Shown here: positions 27,001 through 33,927 of the stretch, piece after piece
Layout of the letters: the number at the start of each line of letters is the position of its first letter
Position numbering within the stretch: the stretch's first letter is position 1
DNA from: Beroe ovata
Taxonomy: Eukaryota; Ctenophora; Nuda; Beroida; Beroidae
Assembly (NCBI GenBank): GCA_946803715.1
Contig: CAMPET010000060.1
Span: 47,357-111,356 of the forward strand
DNA length: 64,000 nucleotides
Direction: 5' to 3'
Made by a program: the position numbers and the translations under genes
Notes under the pieces: model-generated
What the model saw: the letters and a program-made list of their open reading frames with translations, nothing else
Database searches by the model: none
Told to the model about the DNA's origin: nothing

Positions 27001-29249
27001 AATATCTGTCAACAGTCGAGCTTGAATTTCATGAGCCTGAGTCTTCAAAATCAGATTTATCATTTTTGGAAGATCCAGTATCAGATAAGACAAACCCTGA
27101 TGACAGTATTTCTGAAAAGGTGTTAAGCGAAGTTTCTATCATGTCAGATGTATCAACCAGCTCAGCTCTCTCATTATCGGTTACAGACTACGTTTCTGAC
27201 ACAAGTCTACAATCTCTTGTTGTTGAGGAGGAGCTCAATCATGATAACTTAGGTGAAAATATCATGAACTCGAAAATTGATAACTTGAATGGACAATCGC
27301 CGGGAAGTGAGGGATGTATGGTCATTGGGAAAGTTGAAATTCTTCCTCAGAGTTCAGAAAACTCTCTAGTAGAAACAGAAAGTCAGATTTATACAAATCT
27401 CGCTGTCGGTTCTGTACAAGTTACCCATCAAGAGGTCGTTTTCAACTTATCCAGCTTACTTGATGAAGGAAGTGTCGTCTCCCGTGTGGAGCAACTAGAA
27501 AGTCAAAATAGTCAAGATTGTAATATAACAGAGGAAGTGGAAGAGGGCATAGTGATAGTGGACAATCCTCTTGTGGGACTTGAGGCGGATTCAACTGCTA
27601 GATGCATCTCATTTGAATCACTGCCTCTCCAGACAGAGATTTGCTCTACCTTAGTCAAGTACAAGTCGGACATCTTGCCTCTAACGCATCATTATAGCAA
27701 GGAACTGATATTCCGATCAGCGTTAGGGTCACTCAGTTCACCCAACTCAAGGAGTGATATTTTCACCAGCACCTCAGCCCTGAGTGATTCTGAATCTGTT
27801 ATCTGTGTATCTGATGGAGCAATGTTTTCCAGTTCACCAGATAAGGATGATCGAAAACGCAACAAACGTTATCGAACAAAGAGAGAACTATCTCAAAACT
27901 GCACAATGATTCAACTTCAAGGGTCTTCCACTAGCCAAGATGATAATTCTGATGTCTTCACTCCTCGACATAAACCACGAAGGATTTCGGGCATGTCCCA
28001 AAAACCAGTTGACGATATCGACATCTCACTTGCTCCCCAAAAGGATACAGTGGTCGTTGAAAGCTTATCTTCATTAAACAGTGTGACAACGTCACCAGTG
28101 AAAGATATCATTGAACTGAATCTTACATTGGAAAATGAAGATGTTTCCAGTGTTCCAGTAGATGAAGTTATACCAGTTGAAGCTAGCATAAGTCTTGAAT
28201 TGGATGATGAATTGAACAAGATAGAAGTCGAAGAAGAGCACGAACAGCTGAAGACAGTCATGGGAGAGAAGAGTGGTGCGCTTGATCATGATGAATACGA
28301 TGCACTGTTTTCCCCAATCGAAGGAATCCAACCACTTCTAACGTTCCAACTGGAGAATGCAAAACGTGCAGTTTCACCAACCAAGAGAAGACCAAGGAGC
28401 ACGAACATCAACTCTTGGGCAAGACACATCATATCAGCCACGCCTGAATCAGCGGTCATGGCAAATGCAGATGAGGAGATAACAGCAGTTCAGGAGGGTT
28501 CCTTCGTTGCTCCCATTTTACAAGGTTGTGTTGATCTAGAGTTCAGAAGCTCTTCTCCTCTGGAAGCGTGCGTTGAGGAAAGTGTTGATGGTGGACAGGA
28601 TCACTATCGTGTTCGGTATGGTCATGTCATGAATGAGCTTCTGTTCGCAGTGGAAATGTTTGGTGATTCCTCCACTGAATCCCTGAAGGTTGAAACTCCC
28701 GGCCCCCGAACTACTGGTGAACCCACTCCATCAACAACACGATGTCTTGATCTGTCTGTGTGTGAATCCACTGACAACGACATGGAGAGAGTTACAGAGG
28801 TAATCCAACAGCAATACTTCTCTCAGTTGACGGATGAGATAAAGTCATGGAGCTACAACCCTGAGTGTGAGCTGGATGATGAACCTTCCTGTTCTTCCCG
28901 ACACCGGGTCTGCTCGGAGCCTGGCTCTACCTCTGAATCAGAGCCACCAATAAATTCCTTCTTCTCAAAGAAGGTCAGAAGTGTACTCTTCGGATCAGAC
29001 AGCGAAGTGTGCACACCAATCAAGTTACCGGGACTGGATCCAAACTCCTGTCCTGACTCCCCTTATCAGAAAGCCCAGAGTTTGTCTGTGCTCCTGAAAT
29101 CACCTGATATCAGAAGATTCCAGTCTAAGTTGAAGCCATGTAGGAATCCGGAGTGTGGAGCTTGTCAAGCTCGGCGGAAGAGACACTCGGATCGTTGGAA
29201 AAAGTGGAAGGTGTTGAATCAGGATGGCAATCCGTGTGAGACAAATTGA
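12078..29249 (+). CDS. Giant exon: about 5,723 aa disordered, repeat-bearing protein
   Basis: A single open exon of 17,172 bp follows the acceptor CTCATGTTTCAG at 12077, in the phase left by the RING/TRAF-zinc-finger exon at 11386; joined, the protein would be about 5,870 residues. If the gene is independent, the ATG at 12069 is the likely start. The N-terminus is Lys/Arg/Ser-rich, followed by proline-rich SH3-ligand-like segments (PPVPPRP). The middle carries RxxSCQSS-type motifs, Lys/Gly-rich blocks (GKKGKKGKK) and SLIKSWI/SLLKSWI repeats. The second half has regularly spaced DTYYTSADD repeats. The C-terminus ends with a basic, Cys-containing CRNPECGACQARRKRHSDRW segment. No enzyme domain, signal peptide or membrane span is seen. 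It may be a scaffold whose function I do not know. A candidate poly(A) signal lies 430 bp downstream. Confidence 0.8.
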   Translation, partial: RQKENNATILNGGEESHTQHRKKKSLSERKSKSPDKRSSQNGTKNPDPHKPRKRRSHESPGHPSPPKLQRHSKSPHKTESNESEIVALHKDYSILKFANSRERKAVKSRSPYRKSEFDPRNMTCLSSGSEGISSDGSTETVTEEMDIISYNSHSNYLKQSSNHETHMRVVEEKHQKLKKKKKKRHAKVENDVQMSDDKVEVEEEGSVTYSYVSKRTYSVQSVNSAVLNHITNPEPYTALHRNKKSIAEYVAKADVFRNETVVKREPVPVSSTASSSGDDAGNDVTDNRSPHYKATPPPRPPPFSPDCNDSGKGGVSRHKSHKSPAPKPPGPRTPVPKPLVEKPPVPPRPKVSPLSPSHDNYAAQLESYKARLAAVSNRFKQESQTVVVKQENSSSHHVHHDKPDYGGTDFLNRIPEQEFNKGLNKFLNDLMNRIQDRIQDGTLYLSEDDKDRSSDSYDEIDEMDEEQLANSELVKPLFNTINQNRDYNKNVDVTKSIGLSTSILPSLSLAMPHPSSSGLGSANTSYTTNQDSFHSLDSTLPRGNVGVGVQTEFGKSPRKNVSTQQFKHTQTDLSDREVHSSQETNNDSSDLTQTKSDVSVVCSSTDDNNRLTTEDKATGTEDFITEHHDGSTYQSQVDSSSSSDPRFANQIMSKSPAKGVTNSTATVKTYSSKPPKPRLIAESPDPTSNESTLSRNLRPGGLMVSTDCSSYELDLVPGVSDDVSKPSSNDDMSNISTPQSTLDRKVITIPTIDGSSTSASISPDQLQSVDDRPSDSPERHVTWSKDVQHIDPPPSKGSTPRTVVEEGVLQTNQDQVFQVDTMINDTGQIQVESAETPVTSAAAAVDEQVVGHATVEMDTNPYPFMNLKHVDIPRTGKKNFPRVKTHSVIIPDRRRTYSDLDYPKQTSDLFERSSYDKILNNSINNISSVGQLAPNILPNLASAVGTRTRNISSSSNVSNSNSGHIDIVYNNLGGVKPSNLASSRDSLSNTSSFGSDTLNDRSDHCLPGINEISVIEEEITKRQKVMNDEPSSVTSPTSNIVSDRLYEDLVPNRDNHATATMRKAFNTSDMIARTSNYHPNDDLFIDTDGGSSEKLVAKNFGQVREDDPNISGEPSQKFESKEKGIHSAADMKEELEASITPACSTLTNIVDNVVKKDLDEARSTIGGKEENTVDEMEDYVMTDDITRVNTENEQISEHEMMNPSSELNESKGCDSLPVIEGEDLGGLYAFYENSQPEQLLLEETPLTEFQDAASPKARDFLSNEEDATSSKVPVQSDVPEKRTSICEAARKVIFEVRKKERRSSVGDELDDSKLASGVRKRFPSCQSSFTYSEYKKEFPVAFPSVTSVESKPANNFSMASRRIQRRVSDGDEAVSEGPINRPQRIPSCQSTFDYPEVSNVRAGAHIQVEALNPLCDDHSGKTKVKSLPVQRHHFLTQKRERRVSSGDNKSQLKVPSSSRTRTSSCQSSLWWDIIQEIDAPHPPACGVQGEVDTAMETVNDNNNVDNSPTDPVEGTTKDGMMVEQTKVDDEDENKVPLPEPENPAILVKEVLNKLPETSSWIDDTPNEAKGKRGKKGKKGKKNNGKKKKQQSPIGSFTAPETSQVCYEEPAEQINVSHEEDSGKSQLKIPISLIGGLSEALGFPQDSSASTEVDSSITFVTIMEEPLPSNIPVIEDEEKKLDESATTPVIDAAPTASMKISFFDGLVPYQRRERAVSVNEENSEVGCHALIRRRFSSCGSRISYEERGSSRLDQRKVEEQVTEPIVAGSHPSITENIETMDNDDVNCNDPESKPENPVEETDLGYTKLESSKGKNKKKEKKAKKNKKKSEDLESDHDDEATAEQPDVRNIVVMCDGICRENKDTIIEEEPYAKPDQQILEPETMELDVAEPTPSLAEDSVEKKKGKKKKKGKGERNSPDPVVEVDTPSSLDSKNTSKGKKNKKKGGKKNNVSPTNMSIDTEPDSVPVAEIQTSIRTTSVPSGDAINPGELTEFVAEVTHDEAIKVYDPVILKESPKPVINPKVDYDCALGGRHSRTPEYIERVEPRVMFAGCKGPAKDRSFSSESHRPVTKERYRRYSSLSASSKPVSVSCVSLPVDNHLGGTCSQSSLNFEMRHKVTNSHGMYLPSCGNLFTRDQIADNYGVADVEFDGHPSDIGHHSKFPNNDKFKDKQTFTSLIKSWIADRITPSGKKNKSLNTAPAKVISNEYAGVQAATLQSERPSYLKLEKNYSYLTEISSEEDTDITPRPAAGDAGAPGVPLPDKTPVDDCAMLLLPKVRMRPSSLKLEDSPSHQEKFNYDSNVMGKPLKKTPSANDVTYNNSSYLNWLQTMTDVAGVQPGSVKIVGVPKLHQCHRKTQSDGHKIKVTFFDNLSPVFPDSEINIIHQSVGDVTTAEVNSSRQRVRSAICSSDNKNKEFDQSNKTPSADDINKSWKSLLKSWILSTPSDRVNWQSQDEIRKKAVTQAQRRYSEGLSADIVNDALIHPIDLSSEPPSRGENVISHHDSLSCKSDLHIPKPTDPDCIALYLDTKIAELRDAHIFEAPLPFDSYPDQARTDHHEAEAEVDGNHGANLPQSSRVRSTSATDDVHHGSLNDTASIASFNYQNTLTEGVTLDRYLDEALTKLKSRSISGSSSSDGGSPSVDGTSIQKHHLKANLSAIVCVVEGGKYSRLPCSPIRDEKEIAEAFKPKHSPGFNPTFEESEYKEVPTVSVKSSPRINDTFSFIPLDSKFHPRNASASRISEKSIEFHDHGRDVPTVAVTESSFKSLSDSDLVTPESDIDTKEHPTDKFRNQLIISPLPRRRSRSDSYQALIRGDDGHGIFSESDLDIFITPKKNVSVFNMADGRKISYDMETNIETVISNPNNIAQDTPDINPTSLRPVLDHLDKMKLEFDDLALYLADSNKASSSAVRRANSLPGESSDRYSGVKTPQTDQWVKEIDMKELTDMINDWCNTKEDFKSSVEEILDAMVSSKEKKVGSLGSESNSAESYKSIIPEKSVEIASSKLQKLINRFKFKSTPELNDQDSTIGQSLGGCNSLHDITLHKNKSSASLHDEKYEVPVVSKVKRRDYDHEFEYRSDSDMDMRGPLGQEGHRTGKKGKKGFFATLKDKKYHTSSDDFKLDPDGFLSHVIKTKKYHRSSDWIGPKYKKKRGFSDALIRDPTIPIPRRYYDEPIVIHHDRYYKPPILLDNDPHPNYGYAVNHGYANDSLPKQIMLASNVNHRLATLPKGHSQDHYTSPTHEMTFLDIDQYPSTKMKRTRFNSECHNRTDTKVSPLNINSISDNMLQDIASLPNIPTAKRTNRFRTKSSTSKVSVTSPASDSKHSDIDSLPDVPNHPLPPKSKLERPNFLHLEFTKDELDDIYSSIKASDDLKSNSKASSKKQSSVQTSTPKASLKDQQLDIPAQDRNIFKLKGSSSESVPVTPRIDNDTFILPEAKKFMKSSLPLSSGKSVSSECVYEFRSNIKGSYGKFSLDDCVYQTVKTLEASDDSVFVARGDIGEDYGQDINQGSSTSGSLIDDTIENISMLHDIEARFNKLSNSGASTDNAMKQPGFTHLSQTSSEGMRDNPAENLDSPVSFSATENIQSKDSKSYYNLSYVNDVSFNESQNENWGVSKSAPDHDTLCPKRLVRCFSLPDDLMKRGQEYRRSLDSDDIYMYRRDLSSDFGGSHAKLRHGRSTELSRSDAIFVNRDDIHSDYGASNDVLSEFNRNFISLSQHCGQSDEYFLPFSIYDQSPEDPVLKTIDIEDRQSSNEQDTQFDGYTSSCSDRIACGSGSMEYDGHGLQVSMTENMSGTESNIDNMNQSDRYGSNDFSISSGALYSDEFEFGESNSYDPKDSQDQDHSTEDVPEGYQVIEYGANNVSICPIDACGDHEDSHSSDIAESYIDLGSSCQSIKELVTSASHENDADTHCSSAEYMSDPISLSHLEIKTDWLTHPEGFENLIYWEEEVGSVSSERSLLSLSCTSYENLADSDDLPELEEVLYLPTLKSNDHDRTSPSCEKSGSISHLSAFYSETYPHILIEIDADEPSDTASIMSTTSIRSIDDSFDVTVEQEIVSVKYSVNFTGGEPSTNSARAESFSESQSESVSEFSRGSLHSECCSVEDGVDVSLESMSTESYGDLTELLDTNSITVQSLCIEESSPSKMDCNIDKLTNFEDERINLGGLSEVDTYYTSADDLMSHCESDYIDLPDIAISLDHAALAISIANTGMSEETLLTDDRKAVGDDMLLNPPLQISHEVQDHDSGIMDSGVMEKESDQCLMKPEASSAADLTDVVQSEIPLHEEDFNSFCSDCSILSTTTVSCDRSLENTDVEVEECLYAANTSSMDKKVSKLLRGIDKRALTCQPDFVIEKSTNKIDGVALSMTDVDTYYTSADDDCTSLCDHDEIKDDFSDFVDDFADFGHDSCEGNENDLLCENDLLCGDVSSLNSSDSVLSLSVESVYDENVECPTPTVSEELLTSDGSIMDMKVKAYLNEERVDIEAAKTKPSEGLPRELETIVSFDGLSYFSTNIDDSTSNHSASSLSTESVELDSVSSDSSIPAMEQAVISHNPAAMEHKVARFIQSMMSDNTDGLSEDFIEETCKNGENYDDIENDVYVTTDVDTYYTSADEDYLSTCDFDNVSDSYTKFDELPEFQDIVIGLEIETEVDLRAGPTDSLCPSALLEPDELGIESDEDTTIVVDESNAIIVNYSEIDASEMAVTGGLDGDRCNLVSKKDDIVQDKVITRVTSDKTPTSTLQSECSLSTSSIMSNITIVPRPATDDPSALAIEPESSGPCEDIDDAGDSEAFHLTDIDTYYTSADDEYRELMESDSYENVMSCDDAICYSSVDDEKDSADIILPPHDMTKDDDQENLPTSKGSEFWIEEDVELSRSSSVLSILASSLVSSDDFDVVVNSNNVELDSSVMDLKISKLHSGNTRLSEVSLNDWICIDRAEDHVFDESKPSEDEEVILFHNVLEDSITDASFVSTDIDTYYTSADDEYLSTVELEFHEPESSKSDLSFLEDPVSDKTNPDDSISEKVLSEVSIMSDVSTSSALSLSVTDYVSDTSLQSLVVEEELNHDNLGENIMNSKIDNLNGQSPGSEGCMVIGKVEILPQSSENSLVETESQIYTNLAVGSVQVTHQEVVFNLSSLLDEGSVVSRVEQLESQNSQDCNITEEVEEGIVIVDNPLVGLEADSTARCISFESLPLQTEICSTLVKYKSDILPLTHHYSKELIFRSALGSLSSPNSRSDIFTSTSALSDSESVICVSDGAMFSSSPDKDDRKRNKRYRTKRELSQNCTMIQLQGSSTSQDDNSDVFTPRHKPRRISGMSQKPVDDIDISLAPQKDTVVVESLSSLNSVTTSPVKDIIELNLTLENEDVSSVPVDEVIPVEASISLELDDELNKIEVEEEHEQLKTVMGEKSGALDHDEYDALFSPIEGIQPLLTFQLENAKRAVSPTKRRPRSTNINSWARHIISATPESAVMANADEEITAVQEGSFVAPILQGCVDLEFRSSSPLEACVEESVDGGQDHYRVRYGHVMNELLFAVEMFGDSSTESLKVETPGPRTTGEPTPSTTRCLDLSVCESTDNDMERVTEVIQQQYFSQLTDEIKSWSYNPECELDDEPSCSSRHRVCSEPGSTSESEPPINSFFSKKVRSVLFGSDSEVCTPIKLPGLDPNSCPDSPYQKAQSLSVLLKSPDIRRFQSKLKPCRNPECGACQARRKRHSDRWKKWKVLNQDGNPCETN
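24481..27020 (+). repeat. Five long protein repeats with a DTYYTSAD signature
   Basis: Within the giant exon, [VI]DTYYTSAD[DE] is encoded at about 24565, 25160, 25863, 26440 and 26971, spaced roughly 530-700 bp (about 180-235 residues). Each is preceded by a second conserved segment of the form S-x-M-[DE]-x-[KN]-[VI] (SKMDCNI, SSMDKKV, SIMDMKV, AAMEHKV, SVMDLKI), and a sixth such segment (NIMNSKI, about 27264) lacks the DTYYTSAD partner. The DNA itself has diverged considerably, so these are old repeats under protein-level constraint. A separate 18-bp exact direct repeat lies at about 25291-25326. Confidence 0.85.
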
Positions 29250-29680
29250 TCTTTAGCATCACGGCTTTGTCATAGCGTTAGACTGAGAGTTTACCAGGTT
29301 TTGAATGTAAGGGTTTGCCGCTTTCCATTTGAGAATTTTGACTTCTATACTCAGAAACAGATTGTATTTATTGTGGACTTTGAGTATTTTACGTGAGGTT
29401 TCAAATACTGTTGATTGAATCAGTGGCATCCAGTTTTGTGGTGCCCTACGCTCAGACTCAGAGTTTAGTCACCATGTTCATAGAGTCTGATGCAATTGCA
29501 TGAATTCAACTAAGGTTCATATTTGTATGTAGAAGACAGAGAAGTAGAAATAGAACTTTTTAAATCAGATAATTATTAACTCAATCATTCGTATAACTAT
29601 AACAGATGGGTTTCAAACTCTAAGATTTGTCGAGCGATGCTAAACCGCTGATGCTAACAGTAACTGATGTAACTGCGCAC

Positions 29681-29686
29681 AATAAA
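29681..29686 (+). terminator. Candidate poly(A) signal of the giant gene
   Basis: A canonical AATAAA hexamer occurs 432 bp downstream of the giant exon's TGA, in AT-rich sequence. It was chosen as the first canonical hexamer noticed after the stop; no cDNA evidence. Confidence 0.5.
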
Positions 29687-30370
29687 ATTCAAATTCTCTA
29701 CAGGGTCTATCATCGATCGACAACTTTCAGATTCGAGTGATATTCTTTATTTATTCTCACTCAGAATTAACTTATTTGTTACCGAATTTGTAAATAGTCG
29801 ATATCAATTACAATTTGCTTCAGATCAAGTTAAACAAAGCAACTGTGAACTGCAATTGCAAATTTCCCATTGTGGGCGTTTCAAGCTGCTTGACGCATTT
29901 TACAGAATCAATAGCTTTGGAATTGTTGATAACTATTCGAACTCGAAGTAAATCGAGTTCGAATTTACTCCATAATTTACTCCCTAAGCTACCCTCGCCA
30001 TTTGACACTTGGGTCACGCGGCGTTGACGGTAGAGAAAGCCCTTGTAGTTGTTAGATGTCATCTGACCTGTTTCTCGCACGAGAAGTTACAACTACAAGA
30101 AATCCGGCCCTACAACTACAAGACACAAGTTGACGCCGCGCCGCGCGTTGAGTCATCACACATCATGCTTTAGCTAATAGACTTCAGATATAATCTAATA
30201 GTGGACTGATAGGAGGCATTAAGGACGTCAGATTTGGATGTTTTCTGGAATTTAAATTCGTCATGGATCAAAAATACAATGATATTTCTCAACAAAACAA
30301 TTAAACGTGAAACACATTGGCATGAATCAACATGCACATTGCACATCAACAAGCTTTTGCATTTGGATTA

Positions 30371-30442
30371 CTCTTGCCAGACTTAAGCTGTCTACTTTTT
30401 TGCGAGCGCACGGAAATGTGGGCAGATGAAATCTGGCAAGAG
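30371..30442. repeat. Short inverted repeat (11-bp perfect arms)
   Basis: CTCTTGCCAGA at 30371-30381 is mirrored by TCTGGCAAGAG at 30432-30442, and the match extends to 14 bp with one mismatch. About 50 bp lie between. It resembles the ends of a small MITE or a transcribed hairpin; no copies elsewhere in the window were identified with confidence. Confidence 0.6.
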
Positions 30443-30688
30443 GGAACTTCTCCCATACACACACTTACACACACACACACATAAAGTTACACATGCATCA
30501 ATAATACACTATATCATGTCATTTCACTTTGACAAATCAATTAACGCACCTCAAAAAATTTAAAACAAAATCAGCGTTTTTACTCTCTTTTTTTATTAAC
30601 ACAAAGACAGAACAGGTCCGTTGCGTAACAGATCGTTCTTTCAACGCTGCTGGACTCCAGAATTCTCGAAAAATGGTCGTTTGCAGTT

Positions 30689-32777
30689 TTACAAACACGC
30701 AGCAACATCATAAACCTGGAAAATGTCATGTTTCATAAGCGAATAAAATACTCGGAAACACGGTGAAAAATTCAAAGTGCCGATAATTCATTCTCCAATT
30801 CCCCTAAGCACTAAGGGTAATTAGGCTTACCCTTATCACGTTGTCAGTAGACCCCACAGCAAGTAATTTCTTAGATCTGTCTAGATCAACACAGTTTGCA
30901 TCAATAAGGATGTTGTGGGACTGTGTACTACTTCTTAACCTGTGAATTTTGTTCCCTGATGCAATCGATAGAACAGTAGTATAATGCACGATGTATAATT
31001 TCCATCATGTATAGCGCGTACTCAATCAGGGTAATATCCAATGTACACTGTGTACAAACAGTGGACTGGTGGACAATGGCAGTGTCCACATCATTACATA
31101 CTCACTCATCGTCAGATAGGGCTTCTGAACACGGCGAGCAGAGCCGAACTGGGTACTCATAACCGAATATAGGCAGCACCGACTGCCCAGTTGAACATTC
31201 ACCACACACGGCTTTTCCACATCTTCTACAGTGATGCTAGGCGGTAATATGTTACGATGTGACGGTTATGATAGTGCTGGAATGCCGGGCAATATGTTAA
31301 GATGTGATGACACTATCATGGCATTTCTGTCCTACCTGGCGTTTGAAGTTGACATTCTTCTCCTCCCACAGTTTCTTAACGTTCCAAAAGAAAGGGAGGT
31401 GGCATAACTGACATTCATCTGACTCTTCCCATAGAGGCGGCTGAAGTTACATCACAAATTGAACGATCGAATTCAACGATCCATGAAAATTAAAACCTCG
31501 TCATTTTTCAATTACCTGCTTTCTCTCTGTCCTCAAATTCCAAACTACCATCTTCTTATCGCTTCCGAAACTGAATATCAGTCTCTCGTTGGGACAGTAA
31601 GCAAGCGAATTCACTCGATCCCTGAGGGGGAAAACCGATGATTCGATTTGTAAGTCCATCGCCGCGCCTTGGCTAATATTGAAACGTGATGTGCGCGCGA
31701 TTATAAACACGCGCACTCATCCTGCGCGATTACGTATCCCATTTCGTTGACAATATGCTATTCGGCGTCTGCGCGCGTCGCTAAAATGTTAAACAATTAA
31801 ATCGGAAGTATCACAAATGAGCTAGACATTTTACCATAAGAGGGTCAAAGTAACTACTTTGACAAATAGAGTGTCACATATAGCAGGAGGCCATATCAAA
31901 ACTCAGTCAGGGAACCATGACATTGAATTGTATTCAAAGCCGAGGGCACATTTTAAGAAATGACAAGAACGCAAATTTAGATTGGCAACGGACCAACAAT
32001 TCATTTCAAGTACTTTAATGTGAATATTACCTGTGATGGTTAAGTTGTATGGCTGTCCCCTTTCCCTCTCCAATAAACCACAGAAACAGGCTCTTATCAG
32101 TACTGCCACTGATCAAGATCTGTTTTTCCGGGTCCCAGGTAAGAGACTTGATTGCACCTGATCATGAAATTGTCATCATGCTTTGTTTACACAATATTAG
32201 ATGACACGTCAGAGATCAGTGAAATAGTTACCTGCGTGACCGATGAGTGAGGTAATGAACTTGAACTCTTCCCCACTGTCCAGCTTTACCATGTGAATAG
32301 CTCCGCTGTAATCACCAACAAACACAAAGTTGCTGATCACATCGAAAGCAACACAAGTACAAGCTGCATTAGCAACATAGCTTCCCAGTCTCCGGCCAGT
32401 TTCGCCTGGAACACGTTGTATCACGTGTACGTGCTGTCACGAGTGATATCACGTGTTATGATGTGGAGTGCGAGGGTTCAGTACCTGTGTACCAATGAAA
32501 ATGTTTATCTTTGCCAACTGATAGGAGCCAATCTCTCTTAGAATCATATATCAGATCAGTCACTCTCATTTCGTGGGCTGAATGGATAATATTTAGATAA
32601 CACACATACACACACAAACAAACACACAAACACATTGCGGCCACACACACAAAGACACACACAGACACGCACAGACACACACACACGCCCACACACAAAC
32701 ACACACACACACACANNNNNNNNNNNNNNNNNNNNNNNNNNNNNNNNNNNNNNNNNNNGCACGCCCACACGCGCCCA

Positions 32778-32816
<39 letters not shown>

Positions 32817-33277
32817 CTTACAGCTGTAGATTCTGAGCAGTGTTATCCTGTTGAGATCTTCTGTGATCTTGTAATGCTGAAACACATGTTTTATCATGGT
32901 TAATGGTTATTGTAGCAATGGTGAATGTTGTCATGATGTCATGGTATTCATGTTAACAGAGGCCACAGTTACCATGGTAACAACCGATACCGCAGCATTA
33001 TTGTAATAGAAGAATGCAACTATGGAAGCACAAAGCACGATGGTGTAAAATACTCCTCATTTTAACCATATTAAGTTACACTGCTGCTCACATTGACTGT
33101 CCCTGATTCGAGCCCCACAAATAGGTGGTAGTTTTCCAGTGCCAAACACGACACACACCCTGAAACACCATGCAAGTCGGTGAGATTCTCGAATTAGTCA
33201 TGACAGGTTGCGTGCTAGTTAGCGCGTCAAGATATAATTAGTTATCAATGGTTACATGACATGAATCAGTTACTACC

Positions 33278-33351
<74 letters not shown>

Positions 33352-33927
33352 NCCAAACTCGGAGCGTCCTGAGAATTGATTCAAATTCAAATGTTCCCAA
33401 TTCGTGCGAAGTTCACCTTTCAAATATTGTGAGAGGTTGAATAGTGCTGTTACTGACAATGACATACACACACAATTTACACTTACATTGATACTTGCAT
33501 AGATACAATCATAAACATAGATTAAATCATACACACACATGTACAGTGATACAAGGAAACATACACAAGCAAACAAACGTACGTACATGCACACACACAT
33601 ACACACACACATACACACAGACACGCACACACACACACTCACATATACTCAAAAACATACACAGAGGGAGAGGGTGTCATGTGTGACTCTTCAAGTATTC
33701 GACACAACATTGACGACAAGGTAATTTCACAATTTACAGCAACATTTAGCAGTAAAAAGTTATGAAATGTACAAGATATTTCCTTGTGGTCATTTACCTG
33801 TCATCTGAAACACTGATTATGGCAGTGTCATTGGGAACTAAGAGAACCTTATTGACAGTGTTGGTGTGTCCCACAAGTTGGGTCAACAAGGCTGGAGAGC
33901 CGCCAACTACCATAGTGTCAACATTAC
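30689..33927 (-). CDS. WDFY2: WDFY1/WDFY2-like WD40 and FYVE protein (start exon missing, one exon cut by gap)
   Basis: Exons in transcript order: 33798-33927, 33353-33368 (cut by the gap), 33092-33159, 32822-32876, 32485-32577, 32232-32405, 32031-32157, 31516-31621, 31336-31440, 31106-31236, 30831-30939, 30689-30715. All complete junctions agree in phase. WD40 repeats surround a FYVE zinc finger placed before the last blade, as in WDFY1/2. The FYVE has W..SDECQLC, the signature RQHHCRRCGK, VCGECS and RLCSPC. The family binds PI3P and acts on early endosomes. The protein ends VYDVAACL-stop. The first exon is not resolved; ATG TCT CCA near 34922 with a weak GTTTAG donor would fit the phase. 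The exon encoding R-TLRVW stops at the poly-G/N gap. Confidence 0.92.
32591..32818. repeat. CA microsatellite with 43-bp N gap
   Basis: A long (CA)n-rich tract interrupted by Ns at 32716-32758 lies in the WDFY intron between exons 32485-32577 and 32822-32876. Open frames through it are artefacts of the repeat. Confidence 0.9.
32968..32981. promoter_or_regulatory. RFX X-box palindrome in WDFY intron
   Basis: GTTACCATGGTAAC, the same perfect palindrome as at 44780-44793, lies between WDFY exons 33092-33159 and 32822-32876. Confidence 0.45.
33283..33352. repeat. Poly-G tract ending in N: likely assembly artefact
   Basis: About 69 consecutive G and then a single N abut the start of a WDFY exon. 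Such a run at a join is typical of a low-quality read end or contig junction. The remainder of the exon (about 50-60 bp by comparison with WDFY1/2) is not present in the sequence before the next exon at 33159. Confidence 0.75.
33467..33661. repeat. CA/CATA-rich microsatellite in WDFY intron
   Basis: A degenerate ACAC/ACAT tract lies between the first two recognised WDFY exons. It generates spurious open frames on both strands. Confidence 0.8.

Larger units (their letters stand above)
29250..30688. other. Convergent 3' flanks with repeats
   Basis: The 3' UTR of the giant gene (+) and of the WDFY gene (-) meet here. AATAAA at 29681-29686 is a plausible poly(A) signal for the giant gene. At 30006-30140 a CG-rich segment contains a GGGTCACGCGGCG piece of the dispersed family and CTTGTAGTTGT/ACAACTACAAG inverted repeats. 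No coding exon is seen. Confidence 0.5.

Noticed and set aside
7293-29249. Assignment of the RING gene as a PDZRN or RNF41 orthologue
   Set aside because: The RING and TRAF zinc fingers fit several families; no PDZ or USP8-interacting domain is visible, so no symbol is given.
32456-32897. Cys/Val-rich or Thr/His-rich open frames
   Set aside because: Direct products of the CA/GT microsatellite and the N gap.
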